DNA of 5,487 nt from Thermoplasmata archaeon. Its GTDB lineage: Archaea; Thermoplasmatota; Thermoplasmata; Thermoplasmatales; Thermoplasmataceae. The translations under genes were made by a program, and so were the position numbers. Under the pieces are notes generated by a model. It saw only the letters and a program-made list of their open reading frames with translations, searched no databases and was not told the DNA's origin. Numbering within the stretch: the stretch's first letter is position 1; the number at the start of each line of letters is the position of its first letter. Positions 4,113 through 5,487 of this stretch are shown in pieces. The stretch lies in assembly GCA_021835265.1 (NCBI GenBank), contig JAKBQK010000067.1:1-5487 (forward strand), in the 5' to 3' direction.

Positions 4113-5487
4113 ATGGCGCAATTCACCCTTAGAAGAACAAAAATGAGGAAACCCATTTCCAAAACTTCAGGAAATGAGAATCTCGATCTTATAGACAGAT
4201 ACGATATTATTGGAACTACAGGGTCCGTCGAGATCCAGTGGGACCGGGAAAAACTGGAAACCATATACAGTGTGGTCGAGCCTCAGCTGAATGAGATCGA
4301 AAGAGCATTCCTTAATGCACTGCCAAGAGAAATGCAGATGGTTATTCCGAACATCAAAGGTTACCTGAACACATTCGAAGGATTCGATATCGGTAAAGTG
4401 CTGGATGATTATATAGAAGCATACCAGGTCAGGCTTTCCGATCAGTCAAAAGAAAAAATCAAGTATTATCTTAGAAGGGATTTCGAGGGTCTTGGAGTAA
4501 TTGAGGTCGTCGTAAGGGATCCATATGTGGAGGATATTTCATGCGATGGATACAACGTTCCATTATTCGTGTATCACAGAAAATATGGATCGATAAAAAC
4601 AAACATAAATTTCCCCGATCCTGCGGTACTGAACTCATATGTCATAAAGCTTGCGCAGATGTGCAACAAGGACATATCCGTAGCTGAGCCTATACTCGAC
4701 GGTTCAACCCAACAGGGACACAGGGTCCAGGCAATATATGGAAGCGAGATATCAACAAGAGGATCCACATTCACAATGCGACTCTTCCGGGAACGCCCAT
4801 TCACGCCCGTGGAGCTTATAAAATACGGAACCGCAAACGCTGAAGTTGTTACATATTTCTGGTACATGATCGAGAACCTGAGTTCCGCACTTATTGCAGG
4901 CGTACCCGCAGTGGGAAAAACATCAACCCTGAATGCACTATTGATGCTGGTTCCACCAAACACAAAAATATTCAGCATAGAGGAGACAAGGGAAATAAAC
5001 ATACTACACCAGAACTGGGTTGCAACGTCAACCAGGGAATCAGATTTTGATACCAGGGATAATGGTCTCGCAAGAATTGATATGTTCGAGCTCGTTAAGA
5101 TGGCAATGAGGCAGAGGCCGACATATATTGTGGTGGGAGAGGTAAGAGGAAGAGAAGCATCATCGCTCTTCCAGGCTATGGCAACCGGTCATACCACATA
5201 TTCCACAATACACGCGGATTCAATGGAGGCTACTGTAAACAGACTGGAAAGCGCTCCCCTGAATATACCGAGGATTATGCTAACTTACCTGAACACGGTT
5301 ATATTTAACAAATTCATAAGGAGCGGTGATTCGGTCGTCAGAAGAATAACGGAAGTGGACGAGATGTCCGGATTCGATAACGAGACGAATGAGGTCATAT
5401 ACAACAAAGTTTTCACTTATGATGCATTCAAGGGCAAGCATTCATTCTCTGGCTTCAGCAATCTTTACAAGAAAATTCAATTCTCCC
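4113..5487 (+). CDS. Archaeal type IV pilus/archaellum-type assembly ATPase (GspE/TadA/ArlI family), 3' end outside window
   Basis: The frame is open for 458 codons to the window edge. Residues 1-110 form a variable N-terminal part with a basic start. The ATPase N-domain follows (DPYVEDISCDG with Cys144, then LFVYHRKYGSIKTNINF), then TRGSTFTMRLFRERPFTPVEL, which carries the arginines that contact ATP. The RecA-like domain has Walker A GVPAVGKTSTL (Lys269), an Asp-box-type IEETRE (Glu290-Glu291), Walker B YIVVGEVRG (Glu343) and a His box STIHADS (His367). Hexamers of this family sit at the cytoplasmic membrane and drive filament subunit assembly; archaeal relatives run about 500-550 residues, so little should be missing. 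It was not in the supplied list because its end is cut off. The pilin at 2956 suggests a pilus rather than an archaellum, but sequence alone does not separate these, so no symbol is given. A TadC/ArlJ-type platform gene would be expected next. Confidence 0.93.
   Translation, partial: MAQFTLRRTKMRKPISKTSGNENLDLIDRYDIIGTTGSVEIQWDREKLETIYSVVEPQLNEIERAFLNALPREMQMVIPNIKGYLNTFEGFDIGKVLDDYIEAYQVRLSDQSKEKIKYYLRRDFEGLGVIEVVVRDPYVEDISCDGYNVPLFVYHRKYGSIKTNINFPDPAVLNSYVIKLAQMCNKDISVAEPILDGSTQQGHRVQAIYGSEISTRGSTFTMRLFRERPFTPVELIKYGTANAEVVTYFWYMIENLSSALIAGVPAVGKTSTLNALLMLVPPNTKIFSIEETREINILHQNWVATSTRESDFDTRDNGLARIDMFELVKMAMRQRPTYIVVGEVRGREASSLFQAMATGHTTYSTIHADSMEATVNRLESAPLNIPRIMLTYLNTVIFNKFIRSGDSVVRRITEVDEMSGFDNETNEVIYNKVFTYDAFKGKHSFSGFSNLYKKIQFS

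Noticed and set aside
4574..5002. 142-codon minus-strand ORF
   Set aside because: It is the antisense shadow of the conserved core of the pilus ATPase, including Walker A.
1..5487. CRISPR array, insertion sequence or defence system
   Set aside because: No regularly spaced repeats, transposase motifs, terminal inverted repeats or known defence genes were seen on either strand.

Overview
The window reads as chromosome from an archaeon of the Thermoplasmata, probably a Thermoplasmatales-like thermoacidophile. The evidence is TATA-type promoters placed about 26 bases before start codons with no Shine-Dalgarno (leaderless genes), a tRNA gene without encoded CCA, an archaeal class III (type IV pilin) signal peptide, an archaeal-type secretion ATPase and fairly AT-rich spacers. 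The order-level assignment is inference; no marker gene here settles it.

Positions 1-345 (minus strand): the first 52 codons of S-adenosylmethionine decarboxylase (polyamine synthesis), running off the left edge, with a strong Shine-Dalgarno and an AT-rich promoter region. Positions 346-1467: a 250-residue winged-helix regulator on the minus strand is divergent from a 96-residue IsdG/HmoA-type haem-degrading monooxygenase on the plus strand. They share a 78-base spacer whose single TATA element is nearly symmetric and could serve both. A 23-base near-perfect dyad follows the monooxygenase gene. Positions 1603-2880: lipB (octanoyl transfer for lipoate synthesis), then a five-helix CcdC/DUF1453-like membrane protein, each with its own leaderless-type promoter.

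Positions 2956-5487: a type IV pilin precursor, a T-rich terminator, a 400-base stretch with one doubtful helix-turn-helix ORF, tRNA-Ala(GGC) on the minus strand, an intergenic region with three inverted repeats, and the first 458 codons of a GspE/TadA/ArlI-type ATPase that runs off the right edge. The pilin and the ATPase probably belong to one archaeal type IV pilus system: the ATPase would power assembly of prepilin-derived subunits on the cell surface. The membrane platform protein (TadC/ArlJ type) would be expected just past the right edge.

Nothing here is a clearly new defence or mobile system. The points most worth a second look are the regulator/haem-oxygenase pair with its shared promoter, the 23-base dyad before lipB, the cluster of inverted repeats between tRNA-Ala and the pilus ATPase, and the split between leaderless and Shine-Dalgarno genes.
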